Assembly: GCF_041146395.1 (NCBI RefSeq)
Contig: NC_090996.1
Span: forward strand, 27,118,738-27,182,737
Source: Eulemur rufifrons
Lineage: Eukaryota; Chordata; Mammalia; Primates; Lemuridae
DNA length: 64,000 nucleotides
Direction of reading: 5' to 3'
A program made the position numbers and the translations under genes. Shown here in pieces: positions 32,250 to 44,965 of the stretch; within the stretch, counting starts at the first letter, position 1, and each line of letters begins with the position of its first letter. The notes below the pieces were generated by a model. That model searched no databases. It was not told the origin of the DNA and worked only from the letters and a program-made list of their open reading frames with translations.

Positions 32250-32738
32250 ACCAATAAATACCACATATTTCAATAAACCTAACAGTGTGAAGAAGAATCT
32301 CAAAATACAATAAACAATGTGTAAGGGAAGAGTTAACACAATAAACCAAATGAGACTTACAGAGCGATCATGTCAAGGAGAGAGAACACGCTGCTAAGGA
32401 AAAGAAACAACCAGAACTCTCATAAACAGAATTTTACAACTGTAATTGCCAAACTAAAAACTAGAATTTAATAGACGGATGGTCTGCACAAAAGAATGGA
32501 TGCCACGGAAGACTAAAAATTGGACTGGGATGCTCAGCTGAGAAATTCACTCATAACTGGTGAACAAAAGTCAAACATGGGGTGGGGGAGATGTTAAGGT
32601 ATGTGACAGATATATCCAGAAGATCCAACACCTGTTAGTAAATGTTCCAGAAAGAATGAAAGAGTGGAAATTATCAAATAAATAGTAAAGAGGATTTTTT
32701 TTTCTGAGTTGAAGAAAGGACTGATCAAGTCATCAGCA
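32250..32738 (+). mobile_element. Old L1/HAL1-like ORF1-region remnant
   Basis: A-rich sequence with 'gtgacagatatatccagaag', 'atccaacacctgttagtaaa', 'tgttccagaaagaatgaaag', 'attatcaaataaatagtaaa' follows the ORF1 area of L1M/HAL1 elements. Frames are fully broken. Confidence 0.5.
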
Positions 32739-32739
32739 G

Positions 32740-32838
32740 GGATATTTCATTTATCCAACCATTTTTTTATTGACCACTTGTGTGCCAGGCACTATTTCAA
32801 ATGCAGTGATAAAGAATACAAATATCACCTCTAAATAT
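32740..32838 (-). mobile_element. L2 LINE 3' terminus fragment
   Basis: 'tttcatttatccaaccattt', 'ttattgaccacttgtgtgcc', 'aggcactatttcaaatgcag' match the reverse-complement L2 end. Confidence 0.75.
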
Positions 32839-33975
32839 AGCATAGTGACATTATCTGAATTCTAGATATTAAAATAAAATGGTCAGCTTTTCTGCTTTTG
32901 GCCATGATAGAGTAACTTGTACCTGGGCTAGTCTTTCCACTGTAAATAATCATAAAAACAGACAGAATATGCGAGCCAACAGATCTTCAAGAAAGCACAT
33001 GACCATGAGTCTTGACAGAAGGGACCATCCCAGGTGAGCACTGTGAGTACACAGCTCTCTGCGTGGGGGGAGATTTCCCCAGCGTGATGCAGAGAACTTC
33101 GAGTCCGTGCAGACTACAGCAGTTCTGCTACACAGAAGAAATCGTGGCAAACATTTCACAAAATCAAGATAAAAAACAAAACAGTGAGTTATATCGTTCA
33201 AGAAGCTCGGTACACGTAAACACAATCCGACTTAGGAACTATATAGTCAAAATGTGGAAAACAAAACACAAAGAATAAACTTTTCAAAGTAGAGAAATAA
33301 AAATGCAGGGGAACGAGGATGAAAAATATCACTAACTTCTCATTAGAAACAAGGGAGGCCAGAAACAAGAGAACAACATCCTTAATATTCTGAAGGAAAA
33401 AAAGAAAACCTGGCAGTTCAAAAGTCTATACTCAGCAAAAAAATTGCCTTCAAAATCAGGGGTGATTTGGGGTATCGGCATGTTTAGGTAAATGAAACCA
33501 GAGAGGATACATTGCCAGCAGGCCTGCCTCAGAAAGGACATCATTCAAACTAAAGGAAAATAATACCAGATACAAACTTGGATGTACACAGAAGAATAAT
33601 GAGCACTGGAAATCACAAAGAAGTAAATAAATATAAAATACTATATTTTCTTCCTTCTCATACTTTTCTTAAAAGAACGCTGAATAAAAAATAATACCGT
33701 TGTAAAGTTGGTTTTAAAACAAACGTAGAGGTAAAACTATATAAACAAGCGTATGAGACATACGGGTTCTGGGTAACGAAATTACACTGTTGTAAGGTTA
33801 TCGTATCTGTGAAGTGTGAAAGGAGAAGTATGAAGTAGGAACTAGGAAGGTGGGAAGTGGCGCCAGGTACAAAGTGAAAAAGAGGAACATTTTGGAAGCA
33901 AAATTATGAATTATCAGAGTAAAGCATGAAAGAGTACAATGATTCCTTTTAACAGTTAAGAATAGACACTGTTAA

Positions 33976-34361
<386 letters not shown>

Positions 34362-35103
34362 AATAACTGTAATATATCTACCAAACCCTCTAAATACTTG
34401 GAAACTAAGCAAAATGCTTCTTAAAAATTTATAAGTGAAAGAGGAAATCACAAGGACAATTCTAAAATATTTTAAACTGAATGATAATGAAAACAAAATA
34501 TATCTAAATGTTGTTATTTGCTAAAGCACTCTTTAGAAGGAAACTTTAAGTGCTTTTCTTAGAAGAGAAGGAAGGTATGAAATCAATATCTCAGATTGCA
34601 CTTTAAGAAAGCAGAAAAAGAGAAAGGTAAAACCAATGTAAGTAGAAAGGAAGGAAATTAAAAGTACAGAAATCAATTAAATGAATAACAGGAAAAAAGG
34701 GGAAGATTAGCAAAGGCAAAAATTGCTTCTTTAAAAATATTTTAAAAACTTGATAAAGACCTAGCTAGAACTTATCAAGAAAAAAGAGGGAGAATTCAAA
34801 TTAACAAAATCAGGAATGAAAGAGAGGTTGTCTCCACAGATCCTCAAGACATTAAAAAGGTAATAAAGTAATATTAATAAAGAAATTGAATTTGCTATCA
34901 AAAATTTGTTCACAAAGAAAATGAAAAGCCAAGGTAGTTTCGCTGATGAATTCTATAAAACATTCAGAGAATAAATCACACTAAACTTACACAAGCTTTT
35001 TCAGAAAACAGATTGAGAGGGAGTACCTCCCATGTTCATGAGACCTGCACAGTAGACAAAGACATTACCAAAAAATAAATTACAGATCAAAACTGCTCAG
35101 GAC

Positions 35104-35398
35104 AGCCAGGTATGGTGGCTCACACCTGTAATCCCAGCACTTTGGGAGACCGAGATGGGAGGATTGCTTGAGGCCAGGAGTTTGAGATCATCCTGGGCAG
35201 TATACCAAGACCCCATGTCTACAAAAAATAAAAAAAAATTAGCCAGGTGTGGTGGTATGTGCCTATAGTCCCAGCTACGGGGAGGATCACTTGAGCCCAG
35301 GAGTTGGAGGTTGGAGTGAGCTATCATGACACCACTGCGCTCCAGCCCGGGCAACAGAGTGATACCCTGTCTCAAAAAAAAAATAAATAAATAAAAAA
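35104..35398 (+). mobile_element. Alu SINE (J-like), with internal deletion
   Basis: Sense Alu: 'gtatggtggctcacacctgt', 'aatcccagcactttgggaga', 'ttagccaggtgtggtggtat', 'cactgcgctccagcccgggc', 'aacagagtgataccctgtct', then A-rich tail with aaat units. About 15 bp are missing at 'cccagctacggggaggatca'. A 110-codon minus frame over it is an Alu frame. Confidence 0.95.
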
Positions 35399-35401
35399 TT
35401 T

Positions 35402-35426
35402 TTATATATATATATATATATATATA
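35402..35426. repeat. (TA)n microsatellite at the Alu tail
   Basis: About 12 TA units grown from the end of the Alu tail. Confidence 0.9.
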
Positions 35427-35774
35427 CACTCATGAACATACAGACAAATATCCTTTAAAAATTCATATATATTACAATACATTATGATCACAAAATATTA
35501 AAAGAAAATGCTAAAATATTGAAGAGAAAGAGGAGAAATGTTTACATAAAAAGAAATCAGAACTATATTGACCTCAGACTTGTCTGCTAAAACACTAGAG
35601 CAATGTCCGAAGTTCTGATAGAACATGATGTCAAACTTTTATTTCTATACCTGGACAAAATTGTATATGCCGTGCAATCTCATTTATGTTAAAATAAGCA
35701 TAGGAAATATCTGAAAAGAAAAACACCAACTATCAATATGGATAATCTAGTTACATAAAAGAAACAATGTGTGT

Positions 35775-35932
35775 TGAATACCTAATAAATCACAATATTA
35801 AGGGCTTCAGAAATGTTACCACCCTTGATCTTCACAGCAGCCCTGTGAGGTAGAGATTATTTTTTTTTTCTTTGTTACCCAACCTCACACACCCGTTATA
35901 GGGCAGAGCTGGACTCAGATGCCTTTTGAGTA
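35775..35932 (-). mobile_element. MIR SINE
   Basis: 'tgatcttcacagcagccctg', 'tgaggtagagattatttttt', 'agggcagagctggactcaga' give reverse-complement MIR with a T-run expansion at the 'attattattatcc' position. Confidence 0.7.
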
Positions 35933-36596
35933 AGAGAATGTTTGGCTACATGCCCTGTCGTCAGTTAGGAATTTAGACTTGACCGTGAGTGGCAGAGAGA
36001 CCTGCTGCCACCAATAACTGCAGCCCCGACTCAAAGTGGACCCAACGGTTAGCACTCTGGGCCACACAGGCAGTGGACCTTGTCACCTCGCACTTGACAA
36101 GAGAATAATTAATTGTGTTCACAGCACTGATGGATGTCTTTCTCTGTGGGGAGTTAGCGAGTCCTCCCTAAAACAGGTTTGGTTTCCCTGGATTTCCTCC
36201 AAAGGATGGCTATCGTTGCTAAGTGGCTTCTCCAGCTCCAAGGCACCGTGAGTGACTTTTTCAAGCATTCTGATCCCACACAGAGTTGGCGCATCTTGGA
36301 ATTTGGGCCACTGGACATGACCGGGAGCTTTCTCCTCCCTCCTCCTTCCGGGGTCAGCCAGCAGTAATCTGGCCCCCTCTGTCTTCCGCTCACGTTATCT
36401 CTACCATGGGGCATTAACAACCACTTCACTGCACAGCTGCTAGAGGCTGGGATAATTAATTAAAATTTAAAATAAAACCATTTACAAGCCTTTGCATCTG
36501 ACGCTATAGGAGTAGGTAACCTCTTCAAGGCATTTCAACTGCTTAGCAAAGGAAAGATGACTTTTCTTTTTCCCAAGAGTATATTAGTAATATAAA
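35933..36596. promoter_or_regulatory. Repeat-free block, candidate regulatory
   Basis: No mobile element recognised. The part at 36430-36560 has 'gggataattaattaaaattt' and 'gcctttgcatctgacgctat', homeodomain-like and POU-like motifs in a compact segment. Opposed frames at 36036-36429 have no domain. Confidence 0.3.
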
Positions 36597-36611
36597 GTGC
36601 ACATCCTAAGC

Positions 36612-36613
<2 letters not shown>

Positions 36614-36647
<34 letters not shown>
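36614..36647. repeat. (GT)n microsatellite
   Basis: Perfect GT units, producing artefactual VCVCV/HTHTHT frames on the two strands. Confidence 0.95.
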
Positions 36648-36649
<2 letters not shown>

Positions 36650-36960
36650 CAAACCACAAAAACTGACATTAAAGCAGAACAATCTTGTTATGTATAGCAA
36701 TTGGAAATTTACCCAGAACATCAAAATGGACTCATGGAGGGAGAGCGAGAGCCAGGACACCAAAGTGAAAACACTGATGAATAAAAGTGGCAATTCAAGA
36801 TGACGACCTGTCCATCTTCTCCTTGTATCAGGTGCCCAGCAACTCTGGGGCTGTCCAAATAACTGATGGGCAGAAACACATTTTTTATGTTTTGATTTTA
36901 TGAGCTTTCAAGTAAGAAGTAAACAAGCGGATGGCATGTGTTATAGATACCTGGTTAGCC
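36648..36960. other. Noncoding stretch, nothing recognised
   Basis: AT-rich single-copy-looking sequence. Confidence 0.4.
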
Positions 36961-36961
36961 A

Positions 36962-37106
36962 AATATTTTTCTTTTAACTAAGTGAAAAAATTGAAGAGGT
37001 TATGTGATTTTTTTCAAGGGCACACAGTGACTCATTTCTAAAAACAACTACTGTGGAAAGGCCCAGGTTCACTTTCAACATTGGTGTTTTCAGTTCTAAC
37101 CAACTC
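36962..37106 (-). mobile_element. MIR SINE
   Basis: 'aagtgaaaaaattgaagagg', 'ttatgtgatttttttcaagg', 'gcacacagtgactcatttct' follow reverse-complement MIR. Confidence 0.6.
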
Positions 37107-37137
37107 AAAACTGATGGCTCTAATGGCCCTGGGAGGC

Positions 37138-37532
37138 TTTTTTTTTTTTTTTAACTTTTTTTCTTAAAATTTTTATTTCAATAGACTTAGGGGGTACAAA
37201 TGTTTTTTTATTACCTAGATGAATTGTATAGCGGTGTAGTCTGGGCTTTTAGTGTACCTGTCACCTGAAGAGTATACACTGTATCCAATAGATAATTTTT
37301 CATCCCTCACCCCTCTCCCAGCCACCCCCTTCTGAGTCTCCAATGTCCATTATACCATCTGTGTGACCATGAATACCCATCACTTAGCTCTCACTCATAA
37401 GTGAGAATATGTGGTATTTCTTTTTCCATTCTTGAGATACTTCACGTAGGATAACGGCCTCCAGTTCTATCCAAGTTGCTGGAAAAGACATTATGTTACT
37501 CTTTTTTTTTGTGGCTGAGTTGTATTCCATGT
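37138..37532 (-). mobile_element. L1 LINE 3' end, 5' truncated
   Basis: T-rich start (antisense tail), 'agacttagggggtacaaatg', 'gtgtacctgtcacctgaaga', 'tagctctcactcataagtga', 'gaatatgtggtatttctttt', 'tgagatacttcacgtaggat', 'aacggcctccagttctatcc', 'gagttgtattccatg'. The break at 37532 is abrupt. No clear target duplication seen. Confidence 0.9.
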
Positions 37533-37639
37533 GCTTTCTGATGCCCAAGCACAAAGATAACCACAGACTTTGATAATTCACAGTGATCTTAGAGATTCTT
37601 AAGTTTCTGAGGTTTAGGGGAAAGAATGAGAATTCTCTG

Positions 37640-37800
37640 AACCCCAGCTCTGTGCCTGGTCCTGCGGTCTCTTTGTAAAAACTACCTTATTGAGCTTTTA
37701 TAGCTTCCACGGCAACAGGCATTCCCATGTGGCAGATGGAGAAAGGGGTTAAACAACTTGTCCAGAGTCACAGATCTGAGACTTTGAAATACCTTCATGA
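37640..37800 (-). mobile_element. MIR SINE
   Basis: 'gctctgtgcctggtcctgcg', 'cattcccatgtggcagatgg', 'ggttaaacaacttgtccaga' follow reverse-complement MIR. Confidence 0.7.
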
Positions 37801-38106
37801 GGCCACGTCATCCAGACATCTTACCGCTAGGGTAGAGGCTCTTTGTTTGCACTGGTGTGAGGGGAGTGCATAGTCAAAAACCGGGTCCTTGATAATACTT
37901 TTGTAAACTTTGGCCCTGTGTGCAGGTTCACAGCTGGTGACAGGCTAAGCTGTTGGAATGCAGCGAAAGGTACCAATTCTGACTAATCGACTGGAGGCTT
38001 GGGCATGTCACCGTCACTGCTCTGATTTCAAGGCTTTACAAGGTCAGAAAATGGGAGAGAAAGCAATAATCCCAGTTCTCCTGAAAGTTTAAAATCCCAA
38101 ATAAAC

Positions 38107-38137
<31 letters not shown>

Positions 38138-38310
38138 TCATATCAGTGAGTCGATGGAAAGTCTGCAGTACTGGCAAAAGACAGAGGTGATTCTAAAAGC
38201 TCTAGAGAAAATGAAAATCCTATTCACTACGTGTGTAGTTTGTGTGGTAAACAACGGGATGGGAGTAGACCTTAAAGAAGAAGAGAGAAACACAACAGGC
38301 TTTTGCTGAG
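37801..38310. other. Noncoding stretch with a GA/GACA tract
   Basis: Single-copy-looking DNA. (GA)n and (GACA)n units lie at 38106-38138. Confidence 0.5.
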
Positions 38311-38400
38311 GCAGAGGGAAAGGGGACTAATATTTACTGCACATCTTCCAACTGCCAAGGCACTTTACCAGTGTGTGTATATTTCACTCTCTCCTGGCAT
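38311..38400 (-). mobile_element. MIR SINE fragment
   Basis: 'ctaatatttactgcacatct', 'ccaactgccaaggcacttta' match the reverse-complement MIR 3' part. Confidence 0.6.
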
Positions 38401-38691
38401 AACGGGTGTCTGCTGCTCTATAAACTTTGTGTGAAGATATGGTGATATTTCTTTTATTTTTCCAAGCAATCTTCAAGTCCTTACCTACAAGATTGGACAA
38501 AAATATCATCGTCTACCTTTAGGTCTCCCCATCAATTTCTCCAGAAAGAACTAGGGTTGTATGCAGTCTACATGTGGTGGGCGTGAGAGGAGGGGCGTCA
38601 TCGTGCAATTTTCACACTTAAGCAGGAAAAGCAATGGTTTTTACGTAGCCTGCGGCCACCATTGCTTCTTGTTACCTTACTGTATTGCTTT

Positions 38692-39500
<809 letters not shown>

Positions 39501-39532
39501 AAAAAAAACTAAATGCCTTTTTAAATTGGTCT

Positions 39533-39660
39533 ACATGTGTGGTTCTCAAGCCTGGCTACACGTGTTCACTCTGATTAAATGGGCTTAGGGTAAAGCTCCG
39601 GACACTTTGTTTCCAAAGCTTTCCAGGAGACACTACCAGCCATGAGAATCATGGTTCTAC
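39533..39660 (+). mobile_element. hAT-Charlie MER20-like element
   Basis: 'catgtgtggttctcaagcct', 'aagctccggacactttgttt', 'ccaaagctttccaggagaca' follow the element also seen at 17955-18115. Diverged. Confidence 0.5.
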
Positions 39661-40080
39661 AGAGTCCAAAAGATGATGTTTGTCCCTTCTCCCTACACTG
39701 ATGTTACAGGTCCTGGATCACACTGCAGTTTCATGATCCCCTTGCCTCTGAATTGGGCTTGGCAAAGGTTCCCCAAATTGAGCTCCCATTACAGAATTTC
39801 CTTTGGGCATCAGACTTCGGACATACCCCTGCTTCCCACTGAACCTCAAAGTCTTCCCTATTTTCCCTTTTCAGGGTCTGAGGTCAGCAGTCAGCACAGT
39901 CATTTTTTTAAACCCCCAAAATCCAAGAACACGGGACTACTTGATATACTTCCCAAGTGAGGCTGTAGACCTGACTCCCTCTCTGGGGGATGCTAACTTC
40001 AACGGCTCAAAAGTGATGTCCTCTCCAAGGGAGACTCTTCCAGTGACTCCAAGATGCCAACCACTATACTTCTAATTAGA
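39661..40080. other. Noncoding stretch, nothing recognised
   Basis: Pyrimidine-rich single-copy-looking DNA. Overlapping plus frames at 39673-40075 in different phases have no domain. Confidence 0.4.
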
Positions 40081-40189
40081 GGCTATTTTTATGACTCCAA
40101 GGTCCTCTACCCCTCACCATTTCTTGTTTATTGTACACATTTCTTGAATAGTAAAACAGAAAAATCATATTCAGTGACTGCTGAATCAC

Positions 40190-40332
40190 CCCATCATATA
40201 AGTGTATTATTGTCCTTATTTCCAGACTTTGATCCTCAGCTAGGTTAATTGTCCAAGGACAGTTAATAATTGTAGATACAGAGATTCAACTCCAGTCTTC
40301 TGGACTCCAAAGCCTGAGCCCTTTCTACCACA
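40190..40332 (-). mobile_element. MIR SINE
   Basis: 'tattattgtccttatttcca', 'gttaattgtccaaggacagt', 'ccaaagcctgagccctttct' follow reverse-complement MIR. Confidence 0.65.
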
Positions 40333-41038
40333 ATTTGTTGGTTTCGCTCCACTTTGCTTCTCTGCAGAGCAAGGATTTCCACGTTCCCTTTAAAATGCAA
40401 TTTATTTGTAAATACATTCTTGCAAAGCTCATTCTATCTACCTCATTTTCTCTTTTCCTGTCTCACTCTCCTAAAAGAGGGTCGTTAAGAAGGTACATTC
40501 TGTTTCTAAGTCTGCTTTGCCTTCTACAAAAGGTCTCCCTCCAAAAACCCTGTGGAAGTGCCCTGGAGAGGTGCAATGTTGTTCTCGTACCTTCGCTGTT
40601 GGGTCTGTAGAGTCCTACAGCTTTAAGCAACACATCAGCCCAATGCTACAAAATCCTACTTCTTGTCTCTGCAGCCTGCAGACCCTCACTGTCCAGGGGA
40701 ATGTAAATTAAAGGCAAACTTTATTTTTCATCAAATAAACAGCTGGATTCTGTTGGAGTCTGGCGAGCAAGGCAGGAAGGGTATTTCTCCATTTAAGCCC
40801 TTATCAGGGCCCCGCAAACACTTCTTCCCAATGTGGCTGGTTTTAAATTTTCTGTGGCAGGTAGAGGGATGATAATTGGGTCAGCCGCTCAGGGTCTCAT
40901 TCCAATGCCCTTGCACAAAAGCTAACTTTTGTCAAATTTCACCCTTGCTATTGGGGGGACTTTCTAGAGGTCAAGTTTCACCAAATCTATGGTGGTTGCA
41001 GAGTATGGATTTCGCTCCAAACCTTGGATCAAAACTTA
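40333..41038. promoter_or_regulatory. Repeat-free stretch, part possibly conserved
   Basis: No mobile element recognised. The segment 40700-40890 ('tttttcatcaaataaacagc', 'tttaagcccttatcagggcc', 'gatgataattgggtcagccg') has an even, CpG-retaining texture. Plus frames of 60-91 codons overlap in different phases and are not supported. Confidence 0.3.
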
Positions 41039-41105
41039 GATCCCCTATTTATAATGCATATGGCACTGGGCAAATTATATCACCTCTCTGAGTCACAGAT
41101 CCCCA
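41039..41105 (+). mobile_element. MIR SINE fragment
   Basis: 'gcactgggcaaattatatca', 'cctctctgagtcacagatcc' match the MIR 'cttgggcaagttacttaacctctctgtgcctcag' segment. Confidence 0.65.
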
Positions 41106-41109
41106 CCTA

Positions 41110-41222
41110 CCCTACAGCTTTATTCTAGCCATTGCCTCCTTTATTCTTTCTCTTTATCCATACCACTTCTAATATATCACCACAGCACCTTTGCATATCC
41201 TGTTTTCTCTGCCTGGAACATT
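41110..41222 (+). mobile_element. L2 LINE fragment
   Basis: 'cacagcacctttgcatatcc', 'tgttttctctgcctggaaca' are the hallmark L2 'gggcctttgcacatgctgttccctctgcctgga' motif. Confidence 0.75.
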
Positions 41223-41259
41223 TGCAGAACATTATAGCTGAAAGAGGCCATTTTTGTCT

Positions 41260-41345
41260 ATCTCCCTCATTTTTTAGATGCAGAAACTGATGTACAGAGA
41301 GGGGAAATGACCTTTGCACGATAACTAGTGATTAATGGCACTTGC
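41260..41345 (-). mobile_element. MIR SINE fragment
   Basis: 'cattttttagatgcagaaac', 'tgatgtacagagaggggaaa', 'tgacctttgcacgataacta' follow reverse-complement MIR. Confidence 0.65.
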
Positions 41346-41489
41346 CCGAGAATCACGGTTAAGAGAGCAGAGAGGGCACCACAGGGAGCAGAAGGAGCAT
41401 AACTGCCCCACCTTGGGAGAAGAGCTTTCTGTTTAGGATCACCAAGAGTCTCAGCATCCCCCGCAATGTAGAGAAAGACTCATTCTTGT

Positions 41490-41645
41490 ATAGGCCCTTA
41501 TAAAGTAAGTACCACTTTGCCCGTTTTGCACACATAGAAATCAAGGCTCAGAGAGACTGAGTAGCATTTCCAACGTACACAGCTGGTAACTGACTGAACT
41601 GGGATTTCATCCAGGGCTCTCTGCCTTGAAAGCCATGTTACATAA
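41490..41645 (-). mobile_element. MIR SINE
   Basis: 'acatagaaatcaaggctcag', 'agagactgagtagcatttcc', 'gaactgggatttcatccagg', 'ctctctgccttgaaagcc' in reverse-complement MIR order. Confidence 0.75.
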
Positions 41646-41689
41646 CCTAAAAGGACGCATGTGTGCTGCAAAAACCCTACAGTGCTTTG

Positions 41690-42062
41690 CTTTCAACCAG
41701 CTACAAGTCTATTCTTCTCTCCAGGACCAGCTCATATTCACCACCTCCTTGAAAACCTTCCTCAACTCCCCTTCCTGAACAGACCCGCCTCTCACCTCTG
41801 CACATTGCATGGTACTTTGAGCGCATCTCCTTGGAGCTCTCCCAACCCCATGTTATACTCATTTTTTTTTTTTGACCTGAATATCTCTACCACTTGATCA
41901 TGGCTTGTGGAGGACTGAGACCAGGTATGAACTTCTACATCTGTTCTTTATAGACATACAACGCTATACACGTCACTGGCAATAGGTAAATGGGTACAGC
42001 TGGTGCTATATGCGTCCAGTTGGGCCCATTCTATGTACTCAGCAAATACTTGCTGAATGTGT
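41690..42062 (+). mobile_element. L2 LINE 3' end
   Basis: 'cacctccttgaaaaccttcc', 'tcaactccccttcctgaaca', 'ttgtggaggactgagaccag', 'catctgttctttatagacat', 'tactcagcaaatacttgctg' follow the L2 3' UTR. A T run lies at 41862-41873. Confidence 0.75.
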
Positions 42063-42764
42063 CAGAAAGATAGTGATGGTGGTTTTCTCTAAGAATTGCT
42101 TTTTATTCTGGGTAAATGTTGGTTTTTTTTTTTTTTAAATGAAAGGATCTCCAGGATTAATATGAAGCCACTTTAGCTCATTAAGAAAGAGAAATCACAA
42201 GAAATCATGCCCACTCTCCTGAAAAGGAAAACATGCTGACATTGAGGATGAAAACAAAACCATGAACACCATGGAGAGAGGCTCCTTCATTTTCCCCTAG
42301 ACATGGAGAACATTATGTGCTACTAAGTATCTTGCACAGCATGAGTTTCTCAAAGAGAAAATTTTCTGTTCAACATAAGGCATGGTTTATTCATCTCAGC
42401 ATCCTAAACAACTCCCTAGGCCCCCACCTCCACCCCCAGTATCTGTCATAAAAACATGTATTCAATCTCAATAGAATCAGGAGTGTTTCAGGAGAGGAGC
42501 TGAGGGGTGAGAGAGTAAGGCATGTGGGGTCTTACAAGTCCCCCCACCCCATGAATTTGTGTAGCAATTGCACCAGCGCATCTACCCTGGCTCCCAAGAC
42601 CTTCGGACCCTTTTGTCCCTGAAAATGCTTCCCCTGGTGGAATCCTTTGGCCACAAAAGTCCTGAGTCACAGGAATGTCTACCCCAATAGAACAGTGCCA
42701 GGTGCTAAACCAAGAAAGACTGAGAAACAAGAGAAGAACCCTCCTGGGCCATGTACCAAATACC
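42063..42764. other. Noncoding stretch, nothing recognised
   Basis: Single-copy-looking with a T run at 42121-42136 and a C-rich part at 42418-42440. No gene is supported. Confidence 0.4.
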
Positions 42765-42928
42765 TAGCCAACTTCTCACAACCACCCTGCAGGGTCCCAT
42801 TAGTTCAATTTTACAGAAATGTAAACAGTATTCCCTGGGATACAGAAAAGACAGAACAGAGAACAGACCCAAGTTGGTCTGATTCACCACTAATGGCTTA
42901 TGATAATTCAGCAAATGTATCATTTACT
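42765..42928 (-). mobile_element. MIR SINE
   Basis: 'caacttctcacaaccaccct', 'gcagggtcccattagttcaa', 'ttttacagaaatgtaaacag', 'gaacagacccaagttggtct' follow reverse-complement MIR. Confidence 0.7.
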
Positions 42929-43760
42929 TAACCATTTCTCCTCTGGTTAAACATTTATGTTATGTTCTTCTTTTTCACTATTGTAAATAACACCACAATG
43001 GAGTTTTTAAAAAAATATTATGCAAAACACTTTGGCTGCATTTAGGATTCCTGCCTTGGAGGTAGAATGATCGAATTAAGAAGCATGGCTATTTTTAAGG
43101 CTTTTGATATACATTGCCAAATTGCTTTCCAAAAGGGCTGCATAAACTCACGCGTGTCTCCAGCAGTGCACGAAGAGTATCAATCTTACCACACCCCCAT
43201 CGGTTTGGGTGTTCTCATCTTTTGGAAATGTTACACGTTTGCCAGCTGAAAATAGTATTGCCATTTTAATTTGCATTTCTTTGATTACTAGTAAGGTTGA
43301 ACATTTTCCCATATGTTTTTAAAGCCATTTTCTTTCCTCTTTGTGATTTTTATTTTCCTGTCTCGTTTAGTCTTCGGGATCTTAGTGATTTTCATAATGA
43401 TTTTATAAGCTCTTTATGTTAAAAATATCAAGCCTCGGTTTGTCATCTTTGCTTAGAATATTGTCTCATCTTGCTTCTATTTAACATTTTTTAAGCCAAA
43501 GACTTTTTTTAAAAAAAAATACGATTAAATGCATCCATCTTTTATTTTGTGATTTTTATCCACCCAAAGTCCTCTCTGTTTCAGCAAACTGATAAATGTT
43601 CGATTTATTTTATCCTGCTGATTATTTCTATTAAAATTTTTTGACTCTTTTACTCTATCTGGAAGGCATACTTTTTTCTTCTCAATGCAAGGATTAACCT
43701 GCATTGGTGCCAAATTGCTAACCAACGTTTGTCCCAGCAGTGGGTACTGAATAATCCCCT
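42929..43760 (-). mobile_element. L1M LINE 3' region
   Basis: 'cttctttttcactattgtaa', 'ttttaaggcttttgatatac', 'attgccaaattgctttccaa', 'aagggctgcataaactcacg', 'ttttaatttgcatttctttg', 'attactagtaaggttgaaca', 'ataagctctttatgttaaaa' track the reverse-complement of an old L1 through its ORF2 end and 3' region. Confidence 0.85.
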
Positions 43761-44788
43761 GTTTTCTCCATGGCTTGTTATCATATATTAAAGTCTTATT
43801 CCTGAGAGTAACTGTTTTTCATCCTTCCCTTCTCGAGCTGTGCAAGGGCCTCTGCAGATGTCCTTTTTTCTCTTTGTTCCACCTACCACCACCTACTCAG
43901 TTCCTCCTCCAGCAAGGGCCCCAGAGATATCCTTGGACTTCCAGCCAAAGAATTTCCCATCTTGATTTTTTTTTTTTTTTTCATTTGCAATGCCACACTA
44001 CATTCTGGAAGGCCTGAGCCTCCCTAAGCAATTCCAGCTGGGAAACACAGCAACAAGTAAGGGCCTGTAGGAAGGCTGCTTTTGAACCTGCCAAGAATTG
44101 CCCCCATCAAAGCGCGCTCTCTCTCTCTAGCTTGGACAAGCCTCAAGGTGGGAACAGCCTGTACATGCTTCCAGAGAAGCGCTGCAGACTCTGAGAACCA
44201 CAGAGTCCTCATCTTAGGCCAAGACTGGGGAAAGAATTTACTCCCATATAAGAAAAATAAATCCTTATCTTCCCAAAGAGAGAAATCAATAAATAATGTC
44301 TGGGAAACAGTAATCAAGAAATAATAATGTATGCATTTTTAGAAATACAATATAGAGATAACTTTCTGGAAGAAAGAGCTAATCATTAAAAGTCCTTGCC
44401 TTTGGGGACGTACCCAAGAGGGGAGATACGGAGACCTGGGAAAGGAAGACTTCTACTTTTCCTTACTAAGATGATTCATACTTTTAACTATGTGCATGCA
44501 ATTGCTTTGATATAAAAAACGACACATTTTAAGAATCATCTAGTGAACATGACAATGAAAACGCAAAACCGAATCTTTCTTTTGTGATCTCATATCTTAA
44601 TAACAGAAATCCTCACAGTCCGAGCCTGCAGATGGAGATGAATTACAGTTTAGAAGATTGATCTCAATGTAAATTGATACTCAAAATACTCTCTGGATGT
44701 TGGCAAATTATCCTGTTAAAGACAAAATTATTGCTTTTCTTTGAGTTATCTTTTGCCTCTTTTCTTTGAAAGGGATTATTTCTGCCTC
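43761..44788. promoter_or_regulatory. Repeat-free block, right part possibly conserved
   Basis: No mobile element seen apart from a T run at 43966-43981. The segment 44490-44760 is AT-rich with evenly mixed sequence ('gcatgcaattgctttgatat', 'gatgaattacagtttagaag'), compatible with conserved noncoding DNA. The opposed frames at 44024-44324 have no domain. Confidence 0.3.
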
Positions 44789-44920
44789 TCCCATACTAAA
44801 CTCTCCACTCTTAGAGAGAAGGGCCAATGTCTCATTGTTTTCATTATCCTCAGTACATATCCCATGGTCTTATGCTTGTATATACTCTACTCAATGAGTA
44901 TTTGCTGAATCATTAAAAGA
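44789..44920 (+). mobile_element. L2 LINE 3' end
   Basis: 'actcttagagagaagggcca', 'atgtctcattgttttcatta', 'tcctcagtacatatcccatg', 'caatgagtatttgctgaatc' match the L2 terminus. Confidence 0.8.
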
Positions 44921-44923
44921 AGA

Positions 44924-44965
44924 GAAGGGGAGAGGATGGGAGAAGGGAGGGGAGGGGAGGGGAGA
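44924..44965. repeat. (GGGGA)n tract with G-quadruplex pattern
   Basis: Successive runs of three or more G separated by one to a few bases, ending in three perfect GGGGA units. Confidence 0.95.

Noticed and set aside
35097..35429. 110-codon minus-strand frame
   Set aside because: Antisense Alu plus TA repeat (YIYIYI start).
36584..36803. Frames containing HTHTHT or VCVCVC
   Set aside because: Translation of a GT/CA microsatellite.
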